A stretch of DNA of 64,000 nt from Pseudomonas sp. GM78 (GCF_000282475.1 NZ_AKJF01000200.1:1-64000); one strand, 5' to 3'; positions 1 through 9,092 are shown, numbered from the stretch's first letter. Numbers and translations: made by a program. Notes: generated by a model from the letters alone, not told the origin.

Positions 1-35
1 ACGTGGCGGCTGCCGCCAAGCCGTCGCTGCACTGA
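1..35 (+). CDS. 3' end of a YgfB/UPF0149-family gene (partial)
   Basis: Only the last ten codons and the stop are inside the window, in the third forward frame, ending V-A-A-A-A-K-P-S-L-H-stop at 35. The gene immediately upstream of pepP in pseudomonads is a YgfB/YecA-like UPF0149 protein. The short C-terminal tail and its position 28 bp before pepP fit that gene. The assignment rests mostly on context, because no domain is visible. Confidence 0.5.
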   Translation, partial: VAAAAKPSLH

Positions 36-63
36 TCAAAAAGCCAGGGAAAGCCATCTGCCC

Positions 64-1398
64 ATGATTCATATCCCCAAGTCGGAATACAGCCGTCGCC
101 GCAAGGCGCTGATGGCGCAGATGGAACCCAACAGCATCGCCATCCTGCCTGCCGCCGCGGTCGCCATCCGCAACCGCGACGTCGAGCACGTCTACCGCCA
201 GGACAGCGACTTCCAGTACCTCAGCGGCTTTCCCGAGCCCCAGGCCGTGTTGGTCCTGATGCCGGGGCGTTTGCATGGTGAATACATCCTGTTCTGCCGT
301 GAACGCAACGCCGAGCGCGAGTTGTGGGACGGCCTGCGGGCCGGGCAAGAGGGCGCGATTCGCGACTTCGGTGCCGACGACGCCTTCCCGATCACCGACA
401 TCGACGACATCCTGCCCGGCCTGATCGAAGGCCGTGACCGCGTCTACTCGGCCATGGGCAGCAACCCGGAATTCGACCGGCACCTGATGGAATGGATCAA
501 CGTGATCCGCTCCAAGGCCAACCTCGGCGCCCAGCCGCCGAACGAATACGTTGCCCTGGATCATCTGCTGCACGACATGCGCCTGTATAAATCGGCGGCA
601 GAAGTGAAGGTGATGCGCGAAGCCGCACGGATTTCCGCCCAGGCCCACGTGCGTGCTATGCAGGCCAGCCGTGTCGGGTTGCATGAGTTCAGCCTGGAAG
701 CCGAACTCGATTACGAGTTTCGCAAGGGCGGGGCGAAGATGCCGGCCTACGGCTCGATCGTCGCGGCGGGGCGCAACAGCTGCATCCTGCATTACCAGCA
801 GAATGACGCGCTGCTCAAGGACGGCGACCTGGTGCTGATCGACGCCGGTTGCGAGATCGACTGCTACGCCAGCGACATCACGCGCACCTGGCCGGTCAAC
901 GGCAAATACTCCGCAGAGCAGAAGGCGATCTACGAATTGGTGCTGGCCGCCCAGGAAGCCGCGTTTGCCGAGATCGCCCCGAACAAACACTGGAATCAGG
1001 CCCACGAAGCCACGGTGCGGGTGATTACTTCGGGCCTGGTCGAGCTGGGTCTGTTGCAGGGCGACGTCGACGAGCTGATTGCCAGCGAAGCGTACAAAGC
1101 GTTTTACATGCACCGCGCCGGCCATTGGCTGGGCATGGATGTGCATGACGTCGGCGAATACAAGGTCGGCGGCGAATGGCGTGTGCTGGAGGTGGGCATG
1201 GCGCTGACCGTGGAGCCGGGGATCTACATTTCTCCGGACAACCAGAGCGTGGCGAAGAAATGGCGCGGCATTGGCGTGCGCATCGAGGACGATGTCGTGG
1301 TCACCAGGACCGGTTGTGAAATCCTGACCAAAGGCGTACCGAAAACCGTCGCCGAGATCGAGGCCCTGATGGCGCAAGCACGGACACAAGCGGCATGA
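64..1398 (+). CDS. pepP: Xaa-Pro aminopeptidase P
   Basis: Cytosolic metallopeptidase that removes N-terminal residues preceding proline. The 444-residue product has an N-terminal creatinase-like domain (about 5-135) and a C-terminal pita-bread domain (about 180-430). The expected dinuclear metal ligands are visible at D260, D271, H354, E384 and E408, with a second histidine at H350 in the MHRAGHW motif. Length and ligand spacing match E. coli PepP. It is the first complete gene of a tight operon: its stop overlaps the ubiH start as ATGA. This pepP-ubiH linkage is conserved in gammaproteobacteria. Confidence 0.97.
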   Translation: MIHIPKSEYSRRRKALMAQMEPNSIAILPAAAVAIRNRDVEHVYRQDSDFQYLSGFPEPQAVLVLMPGRLHGEYILFCRERNAERELWDGLRAGQEGAIRDFGADDAFPITDIDDILPGLIEGRDRVYSAMGSNPEFDRHLMEWINVIRSKANLGAQPPNEYVALDHLLHDMRLYKSAAEVKVMREAARISAQAHVRAMQASRVGLHEFSLEAELDYEFRKGGAKMPAYGSIVAAGRNSCILHYQQNDALLKDGDLVLIDAGCEIDCYASDITRTWPVNGKYSAEQKAIYELVLAAQEAAFAEIAPNKHWNQAHEATVRVITSGLVELGLLQGDVDELIASEAYKAFYMHRAGHWLGMDVHDVGEYKVGGEWRVLEVGMALTVEPGIYISPDNQSVAKKWRGIGVRIEDDVVVTRTGCEILTKGVPKTVAEIEALMAQARTQAA

Positions 1399-2582
1399 AT
1401 CGAGTCAATCTGGCGATCATCGGTGGCGGCCTGGTCGGCGCCAGCCTGGCGTTGGCCTTGCAGGCCGGGGCGAAGGCCCGTGGCTGGAAGATCGTGTTGA
1501 TAGAACCGTTTGCCCCCGGGGACACCTGGCAACCCAGTTACGACGCGCGTTCCACGGCGTTGTCCTTCGGTGCGCGGCAAATTTATCAGCGCCTGGGCGC
1601 CTGGCAGGAAATCTCCCGCCGCGCAGAGCCGATCAAGCAAATTCACGTCTCTGACCGAGGGCGTTTCTCCACGGCGCGACTGTCGGCGATGGAGGAGGGT
1701 GTTCCGGCGCTGGGTTATGTGGTGGAAAACGCCTGGCTCGGCCATTGCCTGTGGCAAGGCCTGGACAAGGACGTGATCACCTGGCGTTGCCCGGCGGAGG
1801 TCACGCGCATGGAGCCGCTCACCGACGGCTACCGCCTGACCCTCAATGACGAAACCACGCTCGATTGCGATCTCGCGGTGCTCGCCGATGGCGGCCGTTC
1901 AGGTTTGCGTGAGCAACTGGGCATCGGCATTAAGAAGCGCCCGTACAACCAGAGCGCGCTGATCGCCAACATCACCCCGAGCGAAGCCCATGGCGGCATG
2001 GCCTTCGAACGCTTCACCGACGATGGCCCGATGGCGTTCCTGCCATTGCCGGACAACCGTTGTGCGCTGGTCTGGACCCGTCTGGGCATGGATGCGCAAC
2101 GACTGGCCGCGCTTGATGATCGCAGTTTCCTCAGCGAACTGCAGGGGGTGTTCGGTTATCGCCTCGGCACGTTGAAGCAAGTCGGTGTGCGGCACTTGTA
2201 TCCGCTGGCCTTGGTGGAGGCCGAAGAGCAGGTGCGCTCGCACCTGGTGGTGCTCGGCAATGCTGCCCACAGCCTGCACCCGATTGCCGGCCAGGGGTTC
2301 AACCTGTCCCTGCGCGATGCCCAGGCGCTGGCCGATGCGCTGCTCGCCAGCGAACACCTGCCGGGGCACTTCGCCACCTTGCAGGACTACCGCGAGCGCC
2401 AGCGACTGGACCAGAACCTCACCGTGGGCTTCTCCGACCAGGTCACGCGCCTGTTCGGCAGTACTCAGCCGCTGGTGTCATTGGGGCGCAATCTGGGCCT
2501 GCTCGGCCTTGACCTGCTGCCGCCAGCCAAGCGCTGGTTCGCCCGGCAAGCCATGGGCCTGGGTACCCGCCCTGATGTTTAA
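1395..2582 (+). CDS. ubiH: 2-octaprenyl-6-methoxyphenol hydroxylase (ubiquinone synthesis)
   Basis: FAD-dependent aromatic hydroxylase of the aerobic ubiquinone pathway. The 395-residue product opens with a Rossmann FAD motif, IIGGGLVGASLAL, and has the family's second flavin motif near residues 290-310 as GNAAHSLHPIAGQG. The usual aspartate of GDAAH is asparagine here. It overlaps pepP by 4 bp and the next gene by 8 bp, so translation is probably coupled. UbiH is preferred over UbiF because of its pepP linkage; a paralogue (ubiI) follows two genes downstream. Confidence 0.92.
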   Translation: MNRVNLAIIGGGLVGASLALALQAGAKARGWKIVLIEPFAPGDTWQPSYDARSTALSFGARQIYQRLGAWQEISRRAEPIKQIHVSDRGRFSTARLSAMEEGVPALGYVVENAWLGHCLWQGLDKDVITWRCPAEVTRMEPLTDGYRLTLNDETTLDCDLAVLADGGRSGLREQLGIGIKKRPYNQSALIANITPSEAHGGMAFERFTDDGPMAFLPLPDNRCALVWTRLGMDAQRLAALDDRSFLSELQGVFGYRLGTLKQVGVRHLYPLALVEAEEQVRSHLVVLGNAAHSLHPIAGQGFNLSLRDAQALADALLASEHLPGHFATLQDYRERQRLDQNLTVGFSDQVTRLFGSTQPLVSLGRNLGLLGLDLLPPAKRWFARQAMGLGTRPDV

Positions 2583-3060
2583 CTGGCTGACACGCAAGTT
2601 TGGCAAGGCCCGCTTGATGTGCCGGTTCATGAACCTCTATCCGCCGTACCTTGGCGCAGGCGTTCGGGTGCGGCACATCAGCGATGACTTTCGTGACGTT
2701 CAGGTGTCCATGGGCCTGCGTTGGTACAACCGCAACTACGTCGGCACGCAGTTCGGCGGCAGCCTGTATTCGATGGTCGACCCGTTCTTCATGCTGATGC
2801 TGATGGAAAACCTCGGTCGCGACTACATCGTCTGGGACAAGGCTGCCGACATCGACTTCATCGCACCGGGCAAAGGTCCGGTGTTCGCCCGTTTCAACAT
2901 CGATGACACCTTGCTCGACGAGATCCGCCGGCAGACGGCGGAGGGCAGGAAGTACCTGCCGCAATTGCAGGTCGATATTCATGACGGCGCCGGCAACCTG
3001 GTGGCGCGTGTCGGAAAAACCCTTTACGTGCGGCTCAAGCCGCAAGCGAGACAGGCTTAA
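2575..3060 (+). CDS. DUF4442 hotdog-fold protein, thioesterase-like
   Basis: Predicted 161-residue cytosolic protein starting at the ATG at 2575, inside the end of ubiH. A longer in-frame reading upstream is only a shadow of ubiH. The sequence carries the DUF4442 pattern: an N-terminal basic helix, an NRNYVGTQFGGSLYSMVDPF segment typical of hotdog-fold acyl thioesterase relatives, and a C-terminal beta strand ending VGKTLYVRLK. Its substrate is unknown. It lies between ubiH and ubiI with 8-bp overlap and 3-bp spacing, which suggests co-expression with ubiquinone synthesis, but no enzymatic role there is established. Confidence 0.83.
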   Translation: MFNWLTRKFGKARLMCRFMNLYPPYLGAGVRVRHISDDFRDVQVSMGLRWYNRNYVGTQFGGSLYSMVDPFFMLMLMENLGRDYIVWDKAADIDFIAPGKGPVFARFNIDDTLLDEIRRQTAEGRKYLPQLQVDIHDGAGNLVARVGKTLYVRLKPQARQA

Positions 3061-3063
3061 AGC

Positions 3064-4287
3064 ATGGAAATGCGCGCAGATCTGCTGATTGTCGGGGCCG
3101 GAATGGTCGGCAGCGCCCTGGCGCTGGCGTTGCAGGACAGCGGGCTGGAAGTCCTGCTGCTCGATGGCAGCCCGTTGAGCGTCAAACCCTTTGACCCGCA
3201 GGCACCGTTCGAGCCGCGGGTGAGTGCATTGTCCATTGCCAGCCAGCGAATTCTCGAACGCCTGGGTGTCTGGGACGGCATTGCCAGCCGGCGCAGCAGC
3301 CCCTACAGCGAGATGCAGGTGTGGGATGGCAGCGGCACCGGGCAAATCCACTTTTCGGCGGCCAGCGTGCATGCCGATACGCTGGGCCATATCGTCGAGA
3401 ACCGCGTAGTTCAGGACGCCTTGCTCGAGCGTTTGCACGACTGTGACCTGGGCATGCTGGCCAACGCACGTCTGGAACAGATGCGCCGCTCCGGCGACGA
3501 CTGGCTGCTGACCTTGGCCGATGGCCGAACCTTGCGCGCGCCGCTGGTGATCGCGGCGGATGGCGCCAACTCGGCGGTGCGGCGCCTGACCGGTGTCGCC
3601 ACGCGGGAGTGGGATTACCTGCACCACGCCATCGTCACCAGTGTGCGCAGCGCCAAACCGCATCAAGCGACTGCCTGGCAGCGGTTTACCGACAATGGCC
3701 CGCTGGCGTTCCTGCCGCTTGAGCGCGACGGTCAGCAGGATTGGTGCTCGATCGTCTGGTCGACCACGCCGAGCGAAGCCGCGCACTTGATGGCGCTGGA
3801 CGACGAGGGTTTCTGTCGTGCGCTGGAACGGGCCTTTGAAGGTCGACTCGGCACGGTACTGAGTGCCGATCCGCGCCTGTGCGTGCCGCTGCGTCAGCGC
3901 CATGCCAAGCGGTACGTGGCAGAGGGCCTGGCCTTGATCGGTGACGCCGCGCACACCATTCACCCGTTGGCCGGGCAGGGTGTGAACCTTGGTTTCCTTG
4001 ATGCCGCGGTGCTGGCCGAAGTGCTATTGAAAGCGGCGACCCGTGGCGAACGCCTGGCGGATGTGAAGGTGCTGAGCCGTTACGAGCGTCGGCGCATGCC
4101 GCATAACCTGGCGCTGATGGCGGCGATGGAAGGTTTCGAGCGGCTGTTCCAGGCTGACCCGTTGCCGGTGCGCTTGTTGCGTAATGCCGGGTTGAATCTG
4201 GTCGACCGGATGCCGGAGGCCAAGGCGCTGTTCGTGCGTGAGGCACTGGGATTTATCGGGGATTTGCCGGCGCTCGCCAAGGCCTGA
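3064..4287 (+). CDS. ubiI: UbiH/UbiI/VisC-family FAD monooxygenase
   Basis: The 407-residue product is a second flavin-dependent hydroxylase of the ubiquinone pathway, paralogous to UbiH. It has the FAD motif IVGAGMVGSALAL at the N-terminus and GDAAHTIHPLAGQGVN near residues 295-311. UbiI/VisC hydroxylates C5 of the ring during aerobic ubiquinone synthesis; the symbol is assigned from position and family, not from a specificity residue. It starts 3 bp after the DUF4442 stop and ends the operon, followed by a REP pair. Confidence 0.8.
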   Translation: MEMRADLLIVGAGMVGSALALALQDSGLEVLLLDGSPLSVKPFDPQAPFEPRVSALSIASQRILERLGVWDGIASRRSSPYSEMQVWDGSGTGQIHFSAASVHADTLGHIVENRVVQDALLERLHDCDLGMLANARLEQMRRSGDDWLLTLADGRTLRAPLVIAADGANSAVRRLTGVATREWDYLHHAIVTSVRSAKPHQATAWQRFTDNGPLAFLPLERDGQQDWCSIVWSTTPSEAAHLMALDDEGFCRALERAFEGRLGTVLSADPRLCVPLRQRHAKRYVAEGLALIGDAAHTIHPLAGQGVNLGFLDAAVLAEVLLKAATRGERLADVKVLSRYERRRMPHNLALMAAMEGFERLFQADPLPVRLLRNAGLNLVDRMPEAKALFVREALGFIGDLPALAKA

Positions 4288-4309
4288 ACTATCCATCGAA
4301 GCTGATGGC

Positions 4310-4403
4310 CTCATCGCGGGCAAGCCCGCTCCCACAGTGATTGAAGTCGGGCGCAAAATTGTGTTCCACCTCGAACCTGTGGGAGCGGGCTTGCCCGCGA
4401 TGG
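4310..4403. repeat. REP/REPIN inverted pair (GCGGGCAAGCCCGC type)
   Basis: Two inverted copies of an ATCGCGGGCAAGCCCGCTCC-type unit, each itself a small hairpin, are separated by about 45 bp. The same subtype recurs at 30124-30214 and 63512-63607. It lies after ubiI. Such paired REPs are typical of P. fluorescens-group intergenic regions and are probably non-autonomous elements mobilised by a RAYT transposase encoded elsewhere. Confidence 0.85.
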
Positions 4404-4467
4404 CGTCCGCTCAGTCACCCTACCTCTCGGGTTGTGCAACATCTGGTAACTCCTCGGGGAACTGTTC

Positions 4468-4519
4468 GATTGAGAAGGGAAATGTGAGTCCTTATCATTT
4501 GGCCTCACTTTTTCAATCG
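4468..4519 (+). promoter_or_regulatory. Possible Fur-type operator and imperfect inverted repeat before the iron-binding gene
   Basis: The 19-mer at 4481-4499, read on the minus strand, begins AATGATAAG and ends CACATT, a partial match to the Fur consensus. It sits inside a larger imperfect inverted repeat (GATTGAGAA near 4468 against TTTTTCAATC near 4519, with GTGAG/CTCAC inside), 14-65 bp upstream of the iron-binding gene. The Fur reading is weak and rests partly on the function of the downstream gene. Confidence 0.3.
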
Positions 4520-4532
4520 AGAGACCGCTCCC

Positions 4533-5537
4533 ATGTTGGCACCGAAGCGTCTACTGACCGCACTGGCCCTGACCCTGATCGGCAGCACCGCCGCCCAGGC
4601 CGCTGACGAGGTGGTGGTCTATTCCTCGCGCATCGATGAACTGATCAAGCCAGTCTTCGATGCCTACACCGCGAAAACCGGCACCCAGGTGAAGTTCATC
4701 ACCGACAAGGAAGCGCCGCTGATGCAGCGGATCAAGGCCGAGGGCGAGAACACGCCCGCCGACCTGCTGCTGACCGTCGATGCCGGCAACCTCTGGCAAG
4801 CCGAGCAGATGGGCATCCTCCAGCCCTTCACCTCGAAAACCATCGATGCCAACATTCCGCTGCAATACCGTGCGGCCTCCCATGCCTGGACCGGCCTGAG
4901 CCTGCGGGCACGGACCATCGCCTATTCCACCGACCGGGTGAAACCGGGCGAACTGACCACCTACGAAGCGCTGGCCGACAAGAACTGGGAAGGCCGCCTG
5001 TGCCTGCGCACGGCGAAGAAGGTCTACAACCAGTCCCTGACCGCCACCATGATCGAAGTGCACGGCGCCGAGAAAACCGAGAAAATCCTCAAGGGCTGGG
5101 TCAACAACCTGTCCACTGACGTGTTCTCCGACGACGTGGCAGTGCTCGAAGCCATCAATGCCGGCCAGTGCGACGTCGGCATCGTGAACACCTACTACTA
5201 CGGCCGCCTGCACAAGCAGAAGCCGGACCTGCCGGTGAAACTGTTCTGGCCGAACCAGGCGGATCGCGGCGTACACGTCAACCTGTCGGGCATCGGCCTG
5301 ATCAAGCACGCGCCGCATCCGGAAGCAGCCAAGGCCCTGGTGGAGTGGATGACCACGCCGGAGGCGCAGAAGATCTTCGCCGACGTGAACCAGGAATTCC
5401 CGGCTAACCCGACTGTGCAGCCATCGGCCGAAGTCGCTGCCTGGGGCAAGTTCATTGCCGATACCCTGCCAGTGGAAGTCGCCGGCAAGCGCCAGGCGGA
5501 AGCGATTCGCATGATGGATCGCGCTGGCTGGAACTGA
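4533..5537 (+). CDS. Iron(III) ABC transporter periplasmic binding protein (FbpA/HitA family)
   Basis: The 334-residue product starts with a signal peptide ending TAAQA (about residue 23). The mature part begins DEVVVYSSR, as in class II ferric-ion binding proteins, and contains a YYYG cluster of the kind that supplies tyrosine ligands to Fe(III). It should capture ferric iron in the periplasm and hand it to the permease encoded 138 bp downstream. No ATPase gene (fbpC) lies next to the pair. The same gene pair before gcvT is the layout I recall in P. aeruginosa (PA5217-PA5216). Confidence 0.88.
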   Translation: MLAPKRLLTALALTLIGSTAAQAADEVVVYSSRIDELIKPVFDAYTAKTGTQVKFITDKEAPLMQRIKAEGENTPADLLLTVDAGNLWQAEQMGILQPFTSKTIDANIPLQYRAASHAWTGLSLRARTIAYSTDRVKPGELTTYEALADKNWEGRLCLRTAKKVYNQSLTATMIEVHGAEKTEKILKGWVNNLSTDVFSDDVAVLEAINAGQCDVGIVNTYYYGRLHKQKPDLPVKLFWPNQADRGVHVNLSGIGLIKHAPHPEAAKALVEWMTTPEAQKIFADVNQEFPANPTVQPSAEVAAWGKFIADTLPVEVAGKRQAEAIRMMDRAGWN

Positions 5538-5556
5538 GTCACCGGCATTAAAGAGC

Positions 5557-5635
5557 AAAAGATCGCAGCCTTCGGCAGCTCCTACAGGGTGATCACCGAC
5601 CCAATGTAGGAGCTGCCGGAGGCTGCGATCTTTTT
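5557..5635. repeat. Inverted repeat pair (AAAAGATCGCAGCCT type)
   Basis: The left arm at 5557-5588 and the right arm at 5604-5635 are near-perfect reverse complements starting AAAAGATCGCAGCCT and ending in the complementary CTTTT. The same family occurs at 9018-9092 and 59836-59911. It separates the binding-protein gene from its permease gene and ends about 40 bp before the likely permease start, so it could modulate the ratio of the two products by pausing transcription or stabilising mRNA. Confidence 0.85.
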
Positions 5636-5675
5636 GCGTTTTCCCTACACTTCAAGATTTTGCGAGAGCTATACC

Positions 5676-7292
5676 TTGGCCCACCCCGCCCAACGCCGCT
5701 GGTATCCCCTGGTCTTCGTCATCGCTGCGCTGGTCCTGCTGCCCCTGAGCGTCCTGCTGCTGTCCTGGCAAGCCATCGACCCGCAGATCTGGTCCCACCT
5801 GTGGGAGACCCAGATGCCGCGCCTGCTGGGCAACACCCTGACCTTGATTCTCGGTGTCGGAATTGGCGTGACGGTCCTGGGGGTGAGCCTGGCCTGGCTC
5901 ACCAGCCTTTGCGAATTCCCCGGTCGGCGTTGGCTAGACTGGGCACTGATGCTGCCCTTTGCGATTCCGGCCTACGTGCTGGCATTCGTCTTCGTCGGGT
6001 TGCTGGATTTTGCAGGCCCCGTGCAGACCCTGCTGCGGGAGTGGTTCGGCAGCGGCCTGCGTTTGCCGCGTGTGCGCTCCACGGGCGGGGTGATCCTGGT
6101 ATTGGTGCTGGTCTTCTATCCTTACGTTTACCTGCTGGCCCGTACCGCGTTCCTGGCCCAGGGCAAGGGCCTGATGGAAGCGGCGCGGGTGCTCGGTCAA
6201 TCCCCGTGGCAGGCGTTCTGGCGCGTGGCAATGCCCATGGCGCGCCCGGCCATCGGTGCTGGTGTGGCCTTGGCGCTGATGGAAACCCTGGCGGATTTCG
6301 GCGCCGTGTCGGTGTTCAACTTCGACACCTTCACCACCGCCATCTACAAGACCTGGTACGGATTCTTCAGCCTCTCGACCGCTGCGCAACTGGCCAGCCT
6401 GTTGCTGCTGGTGGTGATGCTCGTGCTATACGGCGAGCGTCGAGCGCGCGGCGCCAACCGGGCGAGCAATGAACGGCCACGGGTCAAGGCGTTGTATCAC
6501 CTGCACGGCTTCAAGGCGCTGCTGGCGACAGGATGGTGCGCCCTGGTGTTCGCCTGCGCCTTTGTCATTCCGATGCTGCAGCTGGTGGTGTGGTTCTGGC
6601 AGCGCGGGCGCCTGGATCTGGATGAGCGTTACACCGGCCTGATCATCCACACCTTGTACCTGGGGACGATGGCGGCGCTGATCACCGTGAGTGTCGCCCT
6701 GGTATTGGCGTTTGCCCGGCGGCTGGCACCGACCCAGGGGATCCGCGCCGGGGTCAGCCTGGCCAATCTTGGCTACGCCTTGCCCGGATCGGTGTTGGCG
6801 GTGTCGATCATGCTGGCGTTCAGTTACCTGGATCGCGTGCTGGTAATCCCGCTCTCCGGCTGGCTCGGCGGGGCTGGCAAGCCGTTGTTGCTGGGCAGCC
6901 TGTTGGCGTTGCTGCTGGCCTATCTGGTGCGCTTCATCGCCGTGGCTTACGGTCCGCTGGAAAGCAGTCTGGCGCGAATACGGCCATCTTTGCCCGAAGC
7001 GGCACGTAGCCTGGGCGTCAGTGGGCCACGACTGTTTTTCAAAGTGTATCTACCGTTGCTGCTCCCCGGTTCGTTGAGCGCGGCCTTGCTAGTGTTCGTC
7101 GACGTGCTCAAGGAAATGCCCGCGACCCTTCTGATGCGCCCCTTTGGCTGGGACACGCTGGCGGTGCGGATCTTCGAAATGACCAGTGAAGGCGAGTGGG
7201 CGAGGGCATCTTTGCCGGCCTTGACCCTGGTTTTGGTCGGGCTGCTACCGGTCATCGGATTGATACGACGTTCGGCGCATCGAAACAGCTAG
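5676..7292 (+). CDS. Iron(III) ABC transporter permease, fused two-domain (FbpB/HitB family)
   Basis: Inner-membrane protein with about twelve hydrophobic segments and two ABC-permease cores. Each has an EAA-type loop, EAARVLGQSPWQAFWR in the first half and EAARSLGVSGPRLFFKV in the second, where the ATPase docks. The TTG at 5676 (538 residues) is chosen because GAGAG precedes it at normal spacing. An upstream TTG at 5634 would lie inside the repeat and lacks a ribosome site. The cognate ATPase must come from another locus. Confidence 0.88.
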   Translation: MAHPAQRRWYPLVFVIAALVLLPLSVLLLSWQAIDPQIWSHLWETQMPRLLGNTLTLILGVGIGVTVLGVSLAWLTSLCEFPGRRWLDWALMLPFAIPAYVLAFVFVGLLDFAGPVQTLLREWFGSGLRLPRVRSTGGVILVLVLVFYPYVYLLARTAFLAQGKGLMEAARVLGQSPWQAFWRVAMPMARPAIGAGVALALMETLADFGAVSVFNFDTFTTAIYKTWYGFFSLSTAAQLASLLLLVVMLVLYGERRARGANRASNERPRVKALYHLHGFKALLATGWCALVFACAFVIPMLQLVVWFWQRGRLDLDERYTGLIIHTLYLGTMAALITVSVALVLAFARRLAPTQGIRAGVSLANLGYALPGSVLAVSIMLAFSYLDRVLVIPLSGWLGGAGKPLLLGSLLALLLAYLVRFIAVAYGPLESSLARIRPSLPEAARSLGVSGPRLFFKVYLPLLLPGSLSAALLVFVDVLKEMPATLLMRPFGWDTLAVRIFEMTSEGEWARASLPALTLVLVGLLPVIGLIRRSAHRNS

Positions 7293-7447
7293 GTGCCAGT
7301 CCTACACCTTGCGGCTACAATGCGCGGCATTCGGTGCGGTCGGTCTGACAGACAAGGTAGTGAAAACGGCTGGAAGCCTTTTATTTCAAGGTTCCCGCAC
7401 AAACGATCACTCGTCCGCACCTTCGCCACGCCCGGAAGGAGAAACCC

Positions 7448-8530
7448 ATGGGACAGCGTACGCCTCTGTATGACCTTCATCTTGCCCTCGGCGCGAAGAT
7501 GGTCGATTTTGGCGGTTGGGATATGCCTCTGCATTATGGATCCCAGGTCGAGGAGCACCATCAGGTGCGCCGCGATTGCGGTGTTTTTGATGTATCCCAC
7601 ATGACCGTGATCGATGTCGACGGCCCCCAGGCCAAGGCATGGCTCCAGCATTTGCTGGCCAACGACGTCGAACGCCTGCACAAACCCGGTACCGCGTTGT
7701 ACAGCACCATGCTCAATGAGCGCGGCGGTATCGTCGACGACATGATCGTCTATCGCCTCGAAAGCGCTTACCGCCTGGTGGTCAACGCCTCTACTCGCGA
7801 TCAGGACCTGGCGTGGATGCAGGCACATCTCGACGGTTTCGACGTGCAGCTCAACGAGCGCTCCGAACTGGCAATGCTGGCCATCCAGGGCCCCCATGCC
7901 CGGCAAAAGATTGCCGAACTGGTGAGCCAGGCGCGAGGCGCATTGATCCACAAGCTCAAGCCTTTCGAAGGCCGGCCCGACGGTGACTGGTTCATCGCAC
8001 GCACCGGCTACACCGGTGAAGACGGCCTGGAAATCATCCTGCCAGCCGACCAGGCGCCGGGGTTCTTCAACGATCTGGTGGGGGCGGGCATTTCCCCCAT
8101 TGGCCTGGGCGCGCGTGACACCCTGCGGGTCGAGGCGGGCATGAACCTGTACGGTCAGGACATTCACCAGGACGTTTCTCCGCTGGCCTCCAATATGGCC
8201 TGGAGCATCGCCTGGGAACCGGCCGCTCGCCAGTTCATCGGCCGCCAGGCGCTGGAAGCCGAACGCAGTGGCGGCGTACAACACAAACTGGTGGGGCTGG
8301 TCCTTGAGGAGCGCGGGGTTTTGCGCGCTCATCAAGTGGTCCGCATCGCCAATGTTGGCGAAGGGGAGATCACCAGTGGTAGTTTCTCTCCTACGCTAAG
8401 CAAGTCGATTGCACTGGCGCGCGTGCCGATGGCCACTGCCGACCGCGCGGAAGTGGAAATTCGTGGCAAGTGGTACCCGGTCCGAGTGGTCAAGCCGACC
8501 TTCGTTCGCCATGGCAAAACCTTGATCTAA
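7448..8530 (+). CDS. gcvT: Glycine cleavage system T protein, aminomethyltransferase
   Basis: The 360-residue product transfers the methylene unit from aminomethyl-lipoyl GcvH to tetrahydrofolate, releasing ammonia. The N-terminus has the family pattern LYDLHLALGAKMVDFGGWDM, followed by the FDVSHM motif that helps form the folate pocket. The start is preceded by AAGGAGA. It is the first gene of gcvT-gcvH-gcvP. No glycine-riboswitch core is visible in the 155 bp before it, although a TACAAT -10-like hexamer occurs near 7315. This matches the gcvT1-H1-P1 set I recall in P. aeruginosa. Confidence 0.96.
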   Translation: MGQRTPLYDLHLALGAKMVDFGGWDMPLHYGSQVEEHHQVRRDCGVFDVSHMTVIDVDGPQAKAWLQHLLANDVERLHKPGTALYSTMLNERGGIVDDMIVYRLESAYRLVVNASTRDQDLAWMQAHLDGFDVQLNERSELAMLAIQGPHARQKIAELVSQARGALIHKLKPFEGRPDGDWFIARTGYTGEDGLEIILPADQAPGFFNDLVGAGISPIGLGARDTLRVEAGMNLYGQDIHQDVSPLASNMAWSIAWEPAARQFIGRQALEAERSGGVQHKLVGLVLEERGVLRAHQVVRIANVGEGEITSGSFSPTLSKSIALARVPMATADRAEVEIRGKWYPVRVVKPTFVRHGKTLI

Positions 8531-8580
8531 CCTTTTCCGGCGGGCGTTGACCGCCGACAATTTTCCTGAGGACACAGAAC

Positions 8581-8964
8581 ATGAGCAATATCCCTGCCGA
8601 CCTGCGTTTTGCCGAGAGCCACGAATGGGCTCGCCTGGAAGCCGATGGTACCGTCACCGTGGGCATCAGCGATCACGCGCAGGAAGCGCTGGGTGATGTG
8701 GTGTTCGTTGAGCTGACCGAAGTCGGCAACGTCTTTGCCGCTGGTGATCAGTCGGGTGTGGTGGAGTCGGTCAAGGCCGCTTCCGACATCTATTCCCCGG
8801 TTGCCGGTGAAGTGATCGCGGTCAACGAAGCTCTGAGCGGTGAGCCTGAGTTGCTCAACTCCGACCCGTACGGCGCGTGGATCTTCAAACTCAAGCCAAG
8901 CAACGCGGCTGACCTGGACAAGCTGCTCGATGCAGCGGGTTACAAGGCCGCCATCGGCGAATAA
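8581..8964 (+). CDS. gcvH: Glycine cleavage system H protein, lipoyl carrier
   Basis: Small 127-residue shuttle protein of the glycine cleavage complex. The lipoyl attachment site is K65 in the motif ESVKAASD, and the N-terminal [12 protein letters not shown] segment is typical. It carries the aminomethyl group between GcvP, GcvT and lipoamide dehydrogenase. It begins 50 bp after gcvT with GAGGACAC as ribosome site, and is followed by an intrinsic terminator and an inverted repeat before gcvP, so gcvP may be transcribed at a different level. Confidence 0.97.
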   Translation: MSNIPADLRFAESHEWARLEADGTVTVGISDHAQEALGDVVFVELTEVGNVFAAGDQSGVVESVKAASDIYSPVAGEVIAVNEALSGEPELLNSDPYGAWIFKLKPSNAADLDKLLDAAGYKAAIGE

Positions 8965-8981
8965 GCTTTCAGCGTCCCCCC

Positions 8982-9008
8982 AAAGCCCCGACCTGTCGGG
9001 GCTTTTTT
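8982..9008 (+). terminator. Intrinsic terminator after gcvH
   Basis: AAGCCCCGAC and GTCGGGGCTT form a strong GC stem around a short loop, followed by a run of T. It lies 18 bp after the gcvH stop and separates gcvTH from gcvP. Confidence 0.9.
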
Positions 9009-9017
9009 ATACCCGCT

Positions 9018-9092
9018 AAAAGATCGCAGCCTGCGGCAGCTCCTACATTGAAATGCGATCCTCTGTAGAGCTGCCGCAGGCTGCGATCTTTT
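9018..9092. repeat. Inverted repeat pair (AAAAGATCGCAGCCT type)
   Basis: Two inverted copies of the AAAAGATCGCAGCCTGCGGC unit flank a 20-bp centre. It is the same family as 5557-5635 and 59836-59911; here the stem carries TGCGGCA/TGCCGCA, a matched change on both arms. It lies in the gcvH-gcvP gap. Confidence 0.85.

Noticed and set aside
2185-2574. In-frame extension upstream of the DUF4442 gene
   Set aside because: It reads through ubiH in another frame and is arginine/cysteine/tryptophan-rich nonsense. The conserved domain begins at the ATG at 2575.
7293-7447. Glycine riboswitch before gcvT
   Set aside because: The interval is only 155 bp, and I could not find the paired aptamer cores or the linker that a tandem glycine riboswitch needs.
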